Assembly: GCA_018292915.2 (NCBI GenBank)
Contig: JACVVK020000451.1
Location: 174,001-238,000 of the forward strand
DNA from: Batillaria attramentaria
Lineage: Eukaryota > Mollusca > Gastropoda > Batillariidae
DNA length: 64,000 nt
Direction: 5' to 3'
The position numbers and the translations under genes were made by a program. Positions 14,189 to 25,500 of the stretch are shown here, one piece after another (positions within the stretch are counted from its first letter, which is position 1; every line of letters starts with the position of its first letter). The notes below the pieces were generated by a model. That model had not been told where the DNA came from and searched no databases. It worked only from the letters and a program-made list of their open reading frames with translations.

Positions 14189-14258
<70 letters not shown>
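14189..14258. repeat. (AC)n microsatellite at the defensin-like gene
   Basis: Lies just past a possible splice donor of that gene; read on the minus strand it would encode alternating Val-Cys. Confidence 0.95.
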
Positions 14259-14259
<1 letters not shown>

Positions 14260-14274
14260 CTGATGACAACTCAC

Positions 14275-14971
14275 TCATCGGTGGATAGCAGCATCGCCAG
14301 GAGTGGAAGCGACACTCGTTTTCACGTGACACTCCCATACACGTGTGGCTTCCGGGAATACAGCTGCCCTTTTTTCTATGGCACTTGTCGCCCTTGGCTG
14401 TGGAACAACCATCACGCAGAATTGAGTGTTATTTAAAGGAATGCGCCCTAGAAACCACTTATCATTGTTATTATTATCAGAACTTACAAATCTTCTCAGC
14501 ATTTCTGTCATAGCAAACTTTGTACTCCGCATTGCAAGTTTTCTTTAGAAATAGACGTGTTTCTTCAGAAACCGTGCCGGAGTCGGTCAGTTCTGACTCA
14601 GTCCTTCGGCCAGCATTATTAACTGCAGTACTATAAACTACTTCATTAAACGCAACTTAGGTAAACTCCTATTAATTACAGACCCCATTCACCGACATTT
14701 GTATCAGTGGACGTTTACTGTGACGTTTAGAAGCCAGAATATTTCTAAATGTCATAGTTTGTTTTGTCACAACTGATGTGGTCGTGTGGTCAGTCAGTGC
14801 TGTGTGTGTGTGTGTGTGTGTGTGCCGTGTGTGTTTGTGTGTGTGTAAAATCATCCCGTGTGTCCACAATATGTAGGCCGCCTACATGTGTCTGTCTGAT
14901 TCAGTCTTACCTGTACTGAAGAGGAGGCCGGCCACGGCAAACAGCAGAAGACACAGACTAGCAGACTTCAT
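14275..14971 (-). CDS. Secreted basic six-cysteine peptide, beta-defensin-like (3' end uncertain)
   Basis: Seen: coding exons 14911-14971 and 14275-14397 (minus). The first starts with an ATG and encodes about 20 residues of a signal peptide (MKSASLC, then a Leu/Ala/Val core, then a Ser-Thr end) and stops at a consensus donor (ACAG|GTAAGA). The second follows a TTCCACAG acceptor and keeps phase 1. It encodes a Lys/Arg-rich segment with six cysteines spaced C-x6-C-x6-C-x8-C-x6-CC, net charge about +5. Known: beta-defensins have cysteine order C-C-C-C-CC with similar spacing and are secreted antimicrobial peptides; molluscan big defensins add a hydrophobic N-terminal domain, which is absent here. 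Inferred: an innate-immunity peptide; disulfide pairing and activity are not shown. The end is uncertain. A GTGAGT donor follows 14275 and would lead to an unseen last exon. Without splicing the frame runs through a (GT)n repeat to a stop at 14144, giving a Val-Cys tail. Other secreted six-cysteine folds remain possible. Confidence 0.62.
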
Positions 14972-15042
14972 TGCAGCTGGTGCAGCACTCAGTTCAGTTG
15001 TGAGCTCAGTGCGTAGAGGTAATGCCGAGATTTCTCGGTGAC
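14972..15042 (-). other. 5' UTR part of the defensin-like gene's second exon
   Basis: A pyrimidine-rich acceptor (TTTACCCTCTGTAG) ends at 15043 on the minus strand and opens an exon that runs to the ATG at 14971. No ATG lies in this 71-base leader, which supports the chosen start. Confidence 0.5.
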
Positions 15043-15101
15043 CTACAGAGGGTAAAGTGTGTCAAGTGGACGAAGAGGAAGAATTTCAAGTGAAGAAGAT
15101 G

Positions 15102-15132
<31 letters not shown>

Positions 15133-15409
15133 GAACGTTCCGGATCCAACTTCCGGTTTTGAAATCACACAGCCTGTATCAGTATGTCACACACTGTTTC
15201 AGTCCGAGTCGAGTCCAGTCGGCGCCGGACAACCACTTCACGACAATCTTGACTTACTCTTCAAATGCTGGCTCGGCCGGTCAAACTAAGTTTGTCTAAC
15301 TCAGTCCATTCCGTTGCACAGACAAAATGCTAAAAGACAGCAAATACTAGTACACAGTAAAACAAAGACTGTACACTTACACAGAAAGTTAACTGCAGCA
15401 CTGGCTTAC

Positions 15410-15490
15410 CGTCCTACCACTGTCAACTGAGTGTTTTGCATCAGTGTGCCGTCGTCACGGTCTGCTGAACTCACTGTCCATCATCCGGTG
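15410..15490 (-). other. Probable non-coding first exon of the defensin-like gene
   Basis: The segment begins about 25-30 bases after a TATA box (15513-15520) and ends in a consensus donor, ACG|GTAAGC, after 15410. It could splice to the acceptor at 15043. It holds a very short upstream reading frame. The exact transcription start is an estimate. Confidence 0.42.
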
Positions 15491-15512
15491 GCCAGCTTGA
15501 CAGGCATGACGT

Positions 15513-15520
15513 CTTATAAA
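15513..15520 (-). promoter_or_regulatory. TATA box for the defensin-like gene
   Basis: The minus strand reads AATTTATAAG here, followed by GACGTCAT, which resembles a cAMP-response element. Its position upstream of a donor/acceptor pair leading to a signal-peptide exon makes it a plausible core promoter. Confidence 0.45.
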
Positions 15521-15627
15521 TTACACATGCCGCCAGTCCCTTTTTCATCCGCCTATACTGTGACACCGTACACAGCGTATATACATGTAGACACTTGTGA
15601 AAAACCGTTTTAACTCAGTTTTGACAC

Positions 15628-15660
15628 CCCCCCCCCCCAAAAAAAAAAAAAAAAAAAACA

Positions 15661-15737
<77 letters not shown>

Positions 15738-15905
15738 AACAACAACAAAACAAACAAACAAAACAACAACAATAACAAACACAAAAACAACACACACAAA
15801 AAAAACAAAAGAAAACAACAACAACAAAACAAAATGAAAGAAAAACAAACTTCACAACAACAAGAAACAAACCTTCCAAAAAAGAAAAACAAAAACCCCA
15901 AAATA
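15628..15905. repeat. C-run, A-run, (CA)n and A/C-only tract
   Basis: About 280 bases almost without G or T on the plus strand. Confidence 0.9.
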
Positions 15906-16429
15906 CATCTACCGAAAATGACATTTTCTTTCTGTTTATCACATTATCGTCACGGACTCTATATGTATGCCATGTATTCTCGGAACATGGGGAAAAAACA
16001 AAGTACATCAGAAGTCTAGACGGTGGAACAAAGAAACTGGCTTTTGCACCAACTGCTACAATGAACTTAATCGATTAGCACTGACTTGAAGCACGCCATA
16101 GAAATACAACATTTAACCTCGGAACCAGCGTACGAGATATCAAAAAAGAAAAAAGAAGAAAAAAAAAGACCGTTCTGAGTACAAATGATTACCTTTTGCC
16201 AACGTCATTCGATGTCCGCGTTTGCAAAGGCCAGAAATCGAATGACACCAGTTTATCTGTGTCATTTGCATCAGAAGAAGTTCAGTTTTTCTTTCTGAGT
16301 ATTTTGTTTTTACGCGCAGAGCACAAAGACTGTGATGAATGGCCGTTTTTAACCGCTTTTAGAACAAAGACATATGGGCAGCGGCCGTTTTCACACCAAG
16401 GACCCGTCGGCCTTTGGAACACTTACTCT

Positions 16430-16905
16430 TAGGCCCGTCACCCCTACTGGGGCATAGACCACCTACAACAGTTCGCCAGAGTCCTTATCTGTCCTGGGCC
16501 ACTGATTGTCTCTAGTTGTGTCCCATCTTCCTGGTGTCTGTCTCGAGATCGCCGCGTCGCCAGTTGTTCCGCGGCCGTCCTCTCTTTCGCTTACCCTAGG
16601 GGTTCCAAGTCAGTTAGGGCCTGTCTGATGGTGGTGACCAAGCCCCCCCCCCCCCCCCCCTTATCTTCTTCTCAGTCCAGATCTCGTCTTCAGCTGGCAG
16701 CTGATGTGTTCTCTGCCACAGGTCTATGTTGCTGATGGTGTCTGGCCAGCGGATCTGGAGGATTCTTCTAAGGCAGCTGTTGATGAAAGTCTGCACTTTC
16801 CTGATGGTGGTCGGCTTTGCTGTCCTCCACCCTTTGGAACACTCTTCCAAGAACATAAGCATATAGGTTCGGTCCCCACCTTTAAAACTCACTGCAGTCA
16901 AAGCA
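16430..16905 (-). mobile_element. Degenerate 3' end of a non-LTR retrotransposon (LINE)
   Basis: The minus strand encodes a stretch like the C-terminus of LINE reverse transcriptases (KVQTFINSCLRRILQIRWP, then DTISNIDLWQRTHQLPAEDE). Past a C/G homopolymer, a frame-shifted, stop-containing remnant of the usual basic GKRKRGRPRN-type tail can still be recognised. It is decayed and cannot be active. Confidence 0.65.
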
Positions 16906-16980
16906 TACTCGTTCTCAGCCCAGCAGCAGTAATGAGGGTTAGTTAGTTAGTTATTTAGGGCTTAACGGATTGACAGTACT

Positions 16981-16997
16981 ATGTGTGTGTGTGTGTG

Positions 16998-17029
<32 letters not shown>

Positions 17030-17218
17030 CACGGCCGGTGTGTGTGTGTGTGTGTGTGTGTGTGCCAGTGTGTGTGTGTGTGTGCGGTGTGTGTGCCACG
17101 GCCGGTGTGTGTGTGTGTGTGCCAGTGTGTGTGTGTGTGGGGGGGGGGGCCGGGGGGGGGGGGGCAAAGACCGTAATTTTTGGTGCCGGTGTGTGTGTGT
17201 GTGTGTGTGTGTGTGTGC

Positions 17219-17257
<39 letters not shown>

Positions 17258-17280
17258 GGTGTCACGGTTGGGGGGGGGGG
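16981..17280. repeat. Composite GT repeat with GCCACGGCCGGT inserts and G runs
   Basis: GT runs are interrupted by two copies of GCCACGGCCGGT, by GCCAGT, and by long G tracts at 17138-17164. Confidence 0.9.
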
Positions 17281-18126
17281 CGCAGGGCACAATTGCTGTT
17301 TTTCAGTTTAAATTGCGATTGCGGCGGTTCTCACTGGCAAAAACTGGCTGGACATGGTGACTGCTGTCCGCCCCCCCCCCCCCCCCCCCCGTCCCGAAAC
17401 GCCGGCTCAGTTCACAACACGGCTCTTGACTGGACTGTGACCGTCAACTGTTTTCTTTCATTTCAGTCTGTTGTTTTGAGTTGTGCTTGACTGAGACCTA
17501 AATGCCGGTCGCCGGGTTTGACTGACTCGTAAAGGGGCTGCCGGCCCGGGATCACTGAGTGTCAGTGTCAGTGTCAGTTTAGTGTTCACCGACTGACCGG
17601 CTGGCAGTCAGTTCAGAACTTGAAGTTCAACTGACGGAGTCAGTCACGTTCACTGAAGTTGTGAACTGACTTTGCCGCGGGACTGATTTAAATGCCGGGA
17701 ATTGTTTGTTTGCAAGCAGTAGTAAATCAGTTCCTTACGTGTCCGAAAATACATTGTAACAAGACATATCAGTGTTATTTTGTGACGATTACGCCGAACT
17801 GAAGAGGTAGCGGTTTATCATAGATGGCCCGGACAGCAACTGAACTGATTCGACCCTCTGCATGCGTGTTCCATTTAACTGGGTCGGGGAGTCAGTGGTC
17901 CGCTTTCAAGTAGGAAGGCAGCCCGGACAAACAGAACTCTGCAAGACTGACAAGAAAGCAACAGGAGGGAAACACATATAATACAGACGACACCCATGAG
18001 GCAGGTCATACAGCCCTAAGAGGTAAGGGATACAACTCGAGAAGCATCGTAGCTGTAGCCCCGATGGCCCAATGCAAAGAAGCGGCCGAAGTGCACGTAA
18101 TGTAGACACATGTGAAACAGTAAGCA

Positions 18127-21100
18127 ATGGCAAACAGAACTTCCTCAAGGGAAGGGACAACACCAGGCGATCACGTAACAACCACTGATGTCAATATTGA
18201 CCTTGTGGTGAAACTTGGTGGAGCCGCCATCACAGACAAATCAATCCTGGAGACAGTGCGACCTGAGGCATTGGGCCAGGGAGCAGAACTGATAGCGCGA
18301 TGTTACAAAGCGGGACAGAGAGTGGTCGTGGTGCATGGAGCTGGGTGTGTAGTGGCTTACAGTAGTTGATACATGTACTTACAACATCACCACGTTAAGT
18401 GATTTGACCGAAAAAAACTTGAAGCTATTCAGTGTTTGGGGCAGTGTGTGTGTGTGTGTGAGTGTGTGTGTGTGTGTGAGTGTGCGTGCAGAGACATAGG
18501 AGAGACTGCTCTGTTTCTGGTGTCCGTGGGTATGTGTGTGGAGGGGGTGGGGGGGGGAGGAGGTCAAACCCCCAACATTTAGGCGATCGGATGATACTTG
18601 AGTGTGAGTTTATAATCCACCATGCAAGTCACCACTTGTGTATCAAAGACAAGTCATGGTCGTATCAGTGCGCACAACGCAAGTTTTTTAAGCACTTCGG
18701 TACTTGCCCATTACTTGAAAAAATTGTATTTGTGCTTGGTGCAGGTGCGATTTTTTTGTCCGGATGTGCTAGCTGGCACTCTTCATTCCTTTGTACAATC
18801 TTTAGGCATTAGAAACGCACTGCAGTTTTTCACACTAGCTTGATTAGTTCTAAAATAAAGTGTAGAGAAGAAGTGGTTGTCCTTGGAGCTGTGATGTAGT
18901 GCACATATATTATCTGATGCACTTGATGCAGTCAATACTTAATCTTGTTCCTTCTTCGCCACAGATCGTTTGGCCACCATCAGGCTCGCAAGTACAGCGT
19001 TAATGCAGGATTTGGAGAAAACAAGCACCATAACGATCACTGGGTTCTGCCACACTCGAAAATCTGTGACACTGGTTGGTTGATTAGTTTTGTACTGCAC
19101 CTGTGCAGGAAAATCTGAGGGGAGCCGGGGTGGCCGAATGGTAGAGCGTTGGACTTCTAATGCTCAGGTTGTGAGTTTCGCATCCTGGCTGAGGCCAAAT
19201 ATTTGTGCTGGCCTTTTCATCGTTGCCCCATCTTTGATATCACCTGTATGTGGTGGAAAAGGACGTTAAACACCCAAACACCCCCCCCCCCCCCCCCCAC
19301 AGGAAAATCTGACACTGAGGAACCACTAAGGAAGTGTTTTCTTTTAGTATCACTGACTGGCAATAAATGTTATTTGGAACTGTGATGATACTGATGCTCA
19401 CTTGGTATAGTTTGCCTGCTAGAGGGTGCAAATGTATCCTAGTCACATGCAGGGGGAGCAGATGTACTCCAGTTCTCCACACATTGGAGCGATTGTATCC
19501 CGTTTGCTCCCCCTGTAAATGACTGGAAAACATTTGCACCCCCCTAACAGGCAAACAAGACCATCTGAATGATACTGACGAGATTTCATGCTCTGTGCTC
19601 TGTGTGTATGGACAATAACGTTTATGTACAGTCTGCTGTTGACTGGAGAAATGGATGTACCAAATTAATGAATGTTTGAACTTTATTCATCAGCTGTTAG
19701 ATGTTGGTCAGCAGACCAGTTTTCAGACTTGACATACCAAGCCTACTTACGCTAATGCATGGTTCTGCAGCATCATCCATACATGCCTGTACCAAACATG
19801 TACAAATGTGCTCTGTAATTTCAGTTGAACAAACATGTGGTGGATGTCCTAGTGGAGCAAGGTGTGACAGCTGTCGGGTGTTCTGTAAGCAAACTTGATT
19901 TTTATTTTTGTGTAATATTCAATATTCAAAAACCATGAAACTCCCCCATCGTAAGTCTCATTTTTGGTTTTTTAAAAAGTACATGCGTATTTTACATTTT
20001 CTCAGCAAATGCTGATCTATAGTTTAAGGACTCCTTTAAAAAGCATTTCAAGCCATCGTTTATTCAGTTTTCCACTCATGTGATACATGTAATTGCATAA
20101 ATCTTTCAAAATAAAAAGAACAGTGGTTACGTGTTCCATTTTTGTTTTTGTGCAGCCCTTTCCAAGCTGGCAAACTGACAGCCGAGTGGTGTGCGAGTGG
20201 CCAAGGGAGGCTATCAGGGGAGTACTGACATCAGGCCTGGTGCCTGTGTTCCATGGTGACTGTGTGCTAGACAGGCAACAAGGCTGCTGTATCCTCAGTG
20301 GTGACACAATTATACAGGTGACCATATCAACACTTTCTTCAATCTTGTGCACTTTTTGAGTGTGTGATGACTACGTATTGTGTGATGGTACCCGAGTCTT
20401 GTAGTTGTATGGTGAGTGTCTAGCATGCCTGACTGTATCTGTATCACAGATGCCTGTATGAAGTGTTGTCAGCCGTTTTTTTTTGTTTTTTTTTGCTGCC
20501 ACAACTCTTTGCCGACTCCAGTGGTGTCCCTCCCTGGTAATGGGTGGAATCCACGGAGGGCTCGGAAGTTGGGGCAATTTTTATTATGCATGATGATGGA
20601 GATAAGGATGATGGTAAGATGATGCTATGGAGGTCCGTGTGGTTTGGGACTGCGGGACAGGGCCGCATTCCACGCTTCCTGTCATAAATATCCCAGCATT
20701 AACCAGGCCCGGGAACTACGGCACCTGTGGTGCCGACCGTGTAATCATCCACATCATAAGACGTGTCATACCAAGGGAAGCACCCCCAAAGTCGCACCCG
20801 TGAAGTGGGTGAAGCTCGGCTGTGTGGCAACAGCCTCCCCATTGGGCCCATAGCACACCCGCTCTGGGTAGGAGCCGACCTAGGTAGGAAAAATCCCGCT
20901 TGCCTCGGCTGGGACTCGAACCCGGGTCACCCGGTCCATAGTCCGAAGTGCTAACCACTACACTACGGGGGCCGGTTGTTGTCAGCTTTTCATGTTTGGT
21001 TGATTGTGTGTTTAACATTCTTGACTGCCATATAACAGTCACCCCAAATAAGACAGGAGAATGAGGTAAAAGCAGTGCAAACTTTTGGTGCACAGCCTGG

Positions 21101-22489
21101 GACTTGAGCTCACAACATGAACATTGCAAGTCCCACGCTCTAATAGCATGGCTGTATGCATAATATACGCTTACTGTGATGAAGCAGCAGACTAGCCTCC
21201 TGACATGGTATGGCAGACTTCTCATCGGCGCACATATCCATCTCTGCTGAAATGCTCACGGCGCCGCAGGGCTGGAGGACGAAGCAGTGAAAGCCTGCTG
21301 CCGTTAAGCGCTACTTTGTGTGCAAACCTCCACCCTGCTATTCACTCTGGTGCGTGCGACAGTATTTCTGTTTACCACGCCACCGGCCACAGCCTACTCT
21401 TCTTCGAGAGATGAACATGGGATTTTTAGCGTGCACACTTGATGTTTGTGCGTGCGTGTGTACACGAAGGCGAGACAGGCACCGCAAACGAGTCTGCACA
21501 TGGATTTGACTCGATGTGGGAAGGAAAATCCCACCATATTCCTGCCCACCGGGGACTCGAACCCGGCAGCTCAGGATCTGAAGTCGGATGCCTTAACCAC
21601 TAGACCATATCCCCTGTCAGAACAAATCCCCTGGTAGCATCATTGGTATTTTCCAGGTAGCAAGCATGCAGGTGTTCTAGTATATATTTGTAATTAAAAA
21701 TGAGGTTATATTATGTGTAAGTGATTTCAGAATGCAGGTAAAAGAAAAACATGAATCTGTGTGTGTGTGAGATGTTGCAGATATGTTGCGAGACCTTCAG
21801 TGTACAAAGAGTGGTGTTCCTGACGGACGTCGCTGGTGTGTTTGACAAGCCTCCATCTGAACCAGGTATTCCTGCCCTTCACTCGAAATCAGCTGTTGTA
21901 CGAGCCTATGGTACTCACTTCTGTCAGTCTTTCTGTGTGCACATTCCACTTAGCCTTCAGGCATCAGAATTGTTCTCAGAACGGCGATTTTCGGTACAAG
22001 TCAGTAGAATTTCCGTGGAGAAAAAAAATTATTTTCTGCTAGGAAAAAATCAGTTATATTCTCCAACAGTTGAACTTGAATCACATACTTCTTCTTATAG
22101 CCCCTGGACCTCGACCAGTTTTCTTTCCACGTGTTTTCATCAGTGTAAATCTTAGTTTGTACATTTAGGTAGACAAATGTCATGTGCAGTGACCTGAATA
22201 ATTGGTTATGAGGCATGTTTCAGGTGCCAGTCTTCTACAGCAAGTTTCTGCATCGCCTGACGGTAATGATTGCGACAACATACACACTGCTAGTGCATCA
22301 CATGATGTGACGGGAGGCATGGCAACAAAGCTGTGTGCAGCTCAAGACATCGTTCGACAGTCAAATGGAAAGACCAGGGTGTTTATATGTCAGATTGGAT
22401 CACAAGAAGCGGACAGTCTGTGTGTAGACAAAGCCAGTGATTGTACGCAACTTCATGCTACAGAGATTGTAATAGCAACAAAGAAATAA
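18127..22489 (+). CDS. IPK: Isopentenyl phosphate kinase, six exons, frameshift in exon 2
   Basis: Phosphorylates isopentenyl phosphate with ATP to give isopentenyl diphosphate in the alternative mevalonate pathway (amino-acid-kinase family). Exons: 18127-18344, 18965-19074, 19825-19884, 20156-20317, 21781-21865, 22224-22489, all GT-AG. Seen: the N-terminal kinase motif VVKLGGAAIT (Lys about 29), VVVHGAGSFGHHQA with the IPK-diagnostic His (about 77), GFCHTRKSVTL-LN, AVGCSPFPSWQT, VFHGDCVLD, VFLTDVAGVFDKPP and a C-terminal DVTGGM motif. About 299 residues once the frameshift is discounted, near the usual size plus an N-terminal extension. Odd: exon 2 is one base too long. The frame reading SFGHHQA differs by one from the frame reading GFCHTRKSV, and the break lies near TTT at 19011-19013. 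Known: IPK occurs in archaea, plants and only some animals. The reading frame is otherwise intact and all motifs survive, so a sequencing or assembly error or a very recent lesion is more likely than an old pseudogene. Confidence 0.88.
19011..19013 (+). other. IPK: One-base frameshift inside IPK exon 2
   Basis: Upstream of this TTT the frame reads HGAG-SFGHHQARKYSVNAG. Downstream the conserved GFCHTRKSVTL is only found one base later. Dropping one T gives AGLEK, which resembles the GGLEK of plant IPKs. The exon is 110 bases where 109 would keep phase. Confidence 0.75.
19123..19280 (+). mobile_element. SINE family B copy (IPK intron 2)
   Basis: tRNA-like head GAGCCGGGGTGGCCGAATGG with a B box-like GTGAGTTTCGCATCC, then AATATTTGTGCTGG and the shared tail GTGGAAAAGGACGTTAAAC. 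Confidence 0.75.
20476..20976 (-). mobile_element. SINE family A, full-length copy (IPK intron 4)
   Basis: tRNA-like head at the right end (minus strand GTAGTGTAGTGGTTAGCAC A box, GGTTCGAGTCCC-type B box) and a poly-A tail, seen here as T runs at the left. About 500 bp. Defines the family with the copies at 25736, 34518 and 35618. Confidence 0.8.
21300..21618 (-). mobile_element. tRNA-derived SINE, another family (IPK intron 4)
   Basis: At the right end the plus strand reads GGGGACTCGAACCCGG and ends ACCACTAGACCATATCCCC, the complement of a tRNA-like B box and A box. The left boundary is uncertain. Confidence 0.45.
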
Positions 22490-22490
22490 A
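22485..22490 (+). promoter_or_regulatory. IPK: IPK polyadenylation signal overlapping the stop codon
   Basis: AATAAA contains the TAA stop of IPK (22487-22489). It implies an extremely short 3' UTR ending about 10-30 bases downstream. Confidence 0.6.
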
Positions 22491-22523
22491 CCATTTGTTT
22501 GCTTTTGCAATGAATGTTCATAA

Positions 22524-22529
22524 TTTATT
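22524..22529 (-). promoter_or_regulatory. METTL18: METTL18 polyadenylation signal
   Basis: AATAAA on the minus strand, about 70 bases after the METTL18 stop at 22597. The two convergent transcripts would end within a few tens of bases of each other. Confidence 0.5.
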
Positions 22530-22596
22530 CAAAACTCTCTGCCTCTCATTCTCTCTCTCTCTCACACACCAGTGTTAGATTAGGTGCATTGTTATG

Positions 22597-25500
22597 TTAT
22601 ATCCTTGTGAGTTTCAGAATCTGGCGAGGTATATCTGGAACATAAAGACAGAGAGAAAGGTGATAAAACATATAAAACTTAGTAATTTGTAAATCTACCT
22701 AGGATGACAAAGCAGGGGCTTCTCATCTGCATCGGACATCATTTTTGAGAAGTCTGATTACTTTTTTTTTTTTTTTTTACCAACACAGGCATATTAATAA
22801 TACATGTAATAATAATAATAAAGGGTATTTGTGGCGCCCCATCTCACAAGAGCTCAGGGCACATACATAACTACACATAACATACAAAAAAACAAACGTA
22901 TATATAACGCACACACACATACACACAGATTTTTGCAGGTGGCATGCAGAGATGGGGAGGGGAGGGGCATGGGGGGTTGGTTCTACTGCATGGAAAAAAG
23001 AGGTGCTTTAAGGTGGGACTTAAAGACTGCTAACGACTGAGCATGGCGTATGTGAGAGGGGAGGCCGTTGCAGATTACAGGACCAATGTACGAAAAAGCA
23101 CGCTGGCCCTGAAACTTTTCCCGATGGATGGGAATACGGAGAAGACGGGTGTCGAAGGAAGAACGGAGGTTGCAGGAAGAACGGAGGTTGCCATCATTTC
23201 TGCACCATAGTGGACAGTATTAAGGACAAACATCCTGTACAGTTACGGTCAGGCAGCAAATTTGTCCTTATTGTATAGTTCTCTATTATACAAACGCTGA
23301 CAGGGTGATGTTTAAAATCTACAAGGAGCAATCGATAGCTGCAAACAAGGTTTACAAAAACTATTAACAATCAGAATGAGAGTGAAATATAATCTGAAAT
23401 GAACAGGTCCTTCCTTCCGCCACAAACATTGTCAGATTTTGTCTTCTCTCACCTGCGTCAATTTGCCTGCAAACCTCTGCATGAAGCTGCCCTTTAGACT
23501 GCACAAACTGTGCAAAGCTAGCAACTCCCCCACCAACACCAAAGTACGTGCTTTTGGCGGCTAGTATGCTGTCTGTAGTTCAGGAAAACTCCATTTCAAA
23601 ACCAGGCTGACAAACCTCCTTACAAACTTAGAATTGCAAAATTTTCAATGAGCACAGTGACTGAAATATTCTGACTTGATCAAATAGAACTGTATAATTT
23701 TTTTTTTCTTCTTAGTGACCGGGCCTGGTTTATGCCAGGAAGCGTGGAATGCAGCCCTGTCCCGCAGTCCCAAACCACACGGACCTCCATAGCATCATCT
23801 TACCATCATCCTCATCTCCATCATCATGCATAATAAAAATTGCCCCAACTTCCGAGCCCTCCGTGGATTCCACCCATACCAGGGAGGAACACCACTGGAG
23901 CCGGCAAAGAGTTGTGGCAGAAAAAAAAAAAAAAAAAGCCCCCCCCCCCCAAAAAAAAAGCACACCTGTACCATTATCTCTGTCTCATGAAGGATGGCGG
24001 GTAAAGCAGGCATACCCGTGCTACTACATGTATCTCCCTATCTTGCCGACTGCTCATTATGAACTGCTGATGTTCTAGGAAAGTTTACTATACTCTCACA
24101 GACTTCTCTGTTTAACAACAGTGTCTTCAAACTCAGATTCTGGATAAGGATACACTGTCCCTGAACTGGCCAAGAGTGAGGTGAACACATTATGCAGTTT
24201 TGGGTACGATGCAACACTGTAGATGGTTTCTGAGGTCAGGATCACATCATACCTACAACAGAAGACATGCAACCAAGGGGTTTTAGCCTACCGGTTAAAG
24301 CGCCTGTCTGCGCATCCCAATGCACAGGGTTAAAATGCCCTGGTGGACAGGAATTTGGTTGAGGCTTTTTCTTCACCAGCTGAAGTCAAAATTCATGTCC
24401 AGACTCATCTACAATGCCTGTCTCGCATTCATGTACACACAAAGCGCAATGAGCATGAACTTTCTTCATGAAGTATGAACTTTATAAGTGGACCTTGGAT
24501 TGGATTGGAGAAAAATGCATCAAGTATGCACATTATCAATCCCATTCCACCTTATACTGAAGGGTCTCTTCCACTGGTTGCAAAGATCCAGTTCAGAGTC
24601 TTTTTAGTGATACCAATGATAACATTTCAGACTCGGATGGAAATATTTAACACTAACAACTGACAGAAAAGAACTGAATGCAACATACACATGTTTTCTG
24701 TGGAGTGCCAGTGACACAAAGCTGCCCCAGTCTCCAGAAAAGAAGGTACAGGTAGACCTGTCAAGGTTGTTCAGATGTATGTTGGGCATGGTATACAACT
24801 CCAGCACTTCCTTGTTCTGAAATTATAAGAGTGCAAATCTGTTGTCACAGGTCTTAGAGTGAAATTTATGAGTTGTCTTAACCTTCAGTGTGGACTGTGG
24901 ACTATACACATGATGTACGTTGTGGGTGGGTGGGTGTTTAGGGGTTTAACGTCCTTTTCCACCACATACGGGTGATATCAAAGACAGGGCAACGATGAAG
25001 AAGCCAGCACAAATATCTGACCCCAGTCAGGGTATGAGCTCACGACCCGAGCGTTAGAAGTCAAACGCTCTACCATTCGGCCATCCCAGCTCCCGATGTA
25101 CGTTGTGGGTGTGCCTTAATCTCAACAGAAGTTGTTACCAGTCAATGTAATGATTGAAGAAATTTGGGCAAGATATGAAATTTGAATCCACCAATGAAGT
25201 ACAATGATGGGCGAAATCGAATTTCAAAAGGTACCAAAAAAAAAAAAAAAATGTGTAAGTCACTTTTGGCACCATGAGTAATTGCGACTGTCACACTGCC
25301 CATGAAGAAGCTGGTGCATTACTTACAAAGTCCTGAAAATGCACGCTGCTAGCGCCCATCTTCGCTGCCAGAATCCCAGGCAAAGCTCCGCCACAACCAA
25401 GCTCCAGCACCCTGCTGCCAGCACCAAGGACATCACTGTCTGCCATATAGTGACACAAGTCCACACTACACTCCCAAATCTTCAGGCCACCTGTTAAGGA

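Larger units (their letters stand above)
15905..18126. other. Intergenic between the defensin-like gene and IPK
   Basis: Contains a LINE remnant and GT/C-run repeats. The last 700 bases (17400-18126) are non-repetitive and rich in CAGTTCA/GACTGA motifs, and should hold the IPK promoter; no TATA box is obvious. Confidence 0.5.

Noticed and set aside
13837..14274. Downstream minus-strand frame as a third coding exon of the defensin-like gene
   Set aside because: It is made of (GA)n and the dispersed block also seen at 11145/11334; no convincing acceptor in the right phase.
15597..16019. Open frames of repeated Thr-His or Val-Cys
   Set aside because: Translations of (CA)n/(GT)n microsatellites; the same applies at 4206, 7297, 9111, 16951-17490, 39522-39900, 40656-41004, 45676-46012 and 48805.
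17906..18181. Minus-strand open frame of 91 codons over the IPK start
   Set aside because: It overlaps IPK exon 1 on the opposite strand and shows no motif; probably a shadow.
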